NCBI RefSeq assembly: GCF_024679245.1
Contig: NC_090172.1
Coordinates: forward strand, 43,191,054 to 43,255,053
Source: Pseudorasbora parva
Lineage: Eukaryota; Chordata; Actinopteri; Cypriniformes; Gobionidae
Reading direction: 5' to 3'
DNA length: 64,000 nt
In this document: piece by piece, positions 63,723 through 64,000 of the stretch
Layout: each line of letters opens with the position of its first letter
Numbering within the stretch: position 1 is the first letter of the stretch
Notes under the pieces: generated by a model
Database searches by the model: none
What the model saw: the letters and a program-made list of their open reading frames with translations, nothing else
What the model was told of the DNA's origin: nothing
Translations under genes and position numbers: made by a program

Positions 63723-64000
63723 CTTACTTTAAAGTGTCACTTAAATTTAAAGGAAATACAGTTATCTCAAGACAGATTTGGTTATGCTAGCATTAGGTTT
63801 CAAGATTACATTTGAATACGGTGTACAGTAAAGGATGCATTTGACCTAGGTGACAGTGTCAGGGTTATATAAATGCACATGAAAATCAGAAACACACCTA
63901 CCCCCCCCCCCCCCCCCCCATCGCGATCCTTCTATAGCTTGCAACATTCATTGCGCAAAATGGAGGCAATTGTATCTCAATTCTTCCCAAACAAGCTAAG
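63723..64000. other. Right-edge non-coding stretch
   Basis: Holds a poly-C tract of 19 bases (63901-63919). Nothing else recognised before the window ends. Confidence 0.6.

Overview
The window is teleost genomic DNA, most likely from a cyprinid (carp, goldfish or zebrafish relative). It is AT-rich and full of long (CA)n, (TA)n, (CT)n, (ACAG)n and (AAAG)n microsatellites. At least seven copies of an interspersed repeat common in cyprinids are present; its ends read ACTACCATTCAAAAGTTTGG. Fish-type hAT, Tc1/mariner, PIF/Harbinger and TTAA-flanked elements and L2- and Tx1-like LINEs make up much of the rest. No bacterial gene, rRNA, tRNA or CRISPR array was seen.

Host coding content is almost nil. 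The one host exon I can argue for is a 27-bp minus-strand first coding exon at 20767-20793, encoding MSAKAAINK and followed by a splice donor. It sits in a CpG-rich stretch (about 20.7-21.5 kb) and resembles the N terminus of amisyn (STXBP6). If that is right, 1-20.76 kb is first intron and the sequence to the right is promoter and upstream DNA.

Layout. 0.66-3.6 kb: a hAT element (8-bp target-site duplication, TSD, GGATGAAG) carrying an L2-clade LINE with an open reverse transcriptase (RT) frame. 4.4-11.7 kb: a palindromic MITE, cyprinid-repeat copies, a foldback hairpin and unique DNA. 11.77-18.94 kb: a 7.2-kb nest bounded by a perfect TSD (GTTAAAAC), holding hAT inside hAT inside hAT inside hAT, a further hAT with a palindromic TSD, and a Tc1 element with a decayed but recognisable DD34E transposase. 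20.7-21.5 kb: candidate promoter. 26.2 kb: a roughly 75-bp tandem repeat beside an L2 tail. 32.9-35.8 kb: a dead Tx1-like LINE split by a mariner-type MITE that itself contains an inverted-repeat element. 37.7-39 kb: a three-level nest. 41.1 kb: a compound tetranucleotide array. 49.7-51 kb: a TTAA-flanked element split by L2 sequence and carrying a CTCF-like motif. 56.4-58 kb: a dead Tc1 split by a Harbinger MITE with a TTA duplication. 58.9-59.5 kb: a TTAA element inside a cyprinid repeat. Between these lie complex, apparently single-copy stretches, some of which look like conserved non-coding DNA.

No genes here form a pathway. The main information is a layered transposition history, read from TSDs and interrupted reading frames, in what is probably a large intron and flank of a neuronal gene. 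Family assignments rest on motifs and recollection of family consensus sequences, not on database searches.
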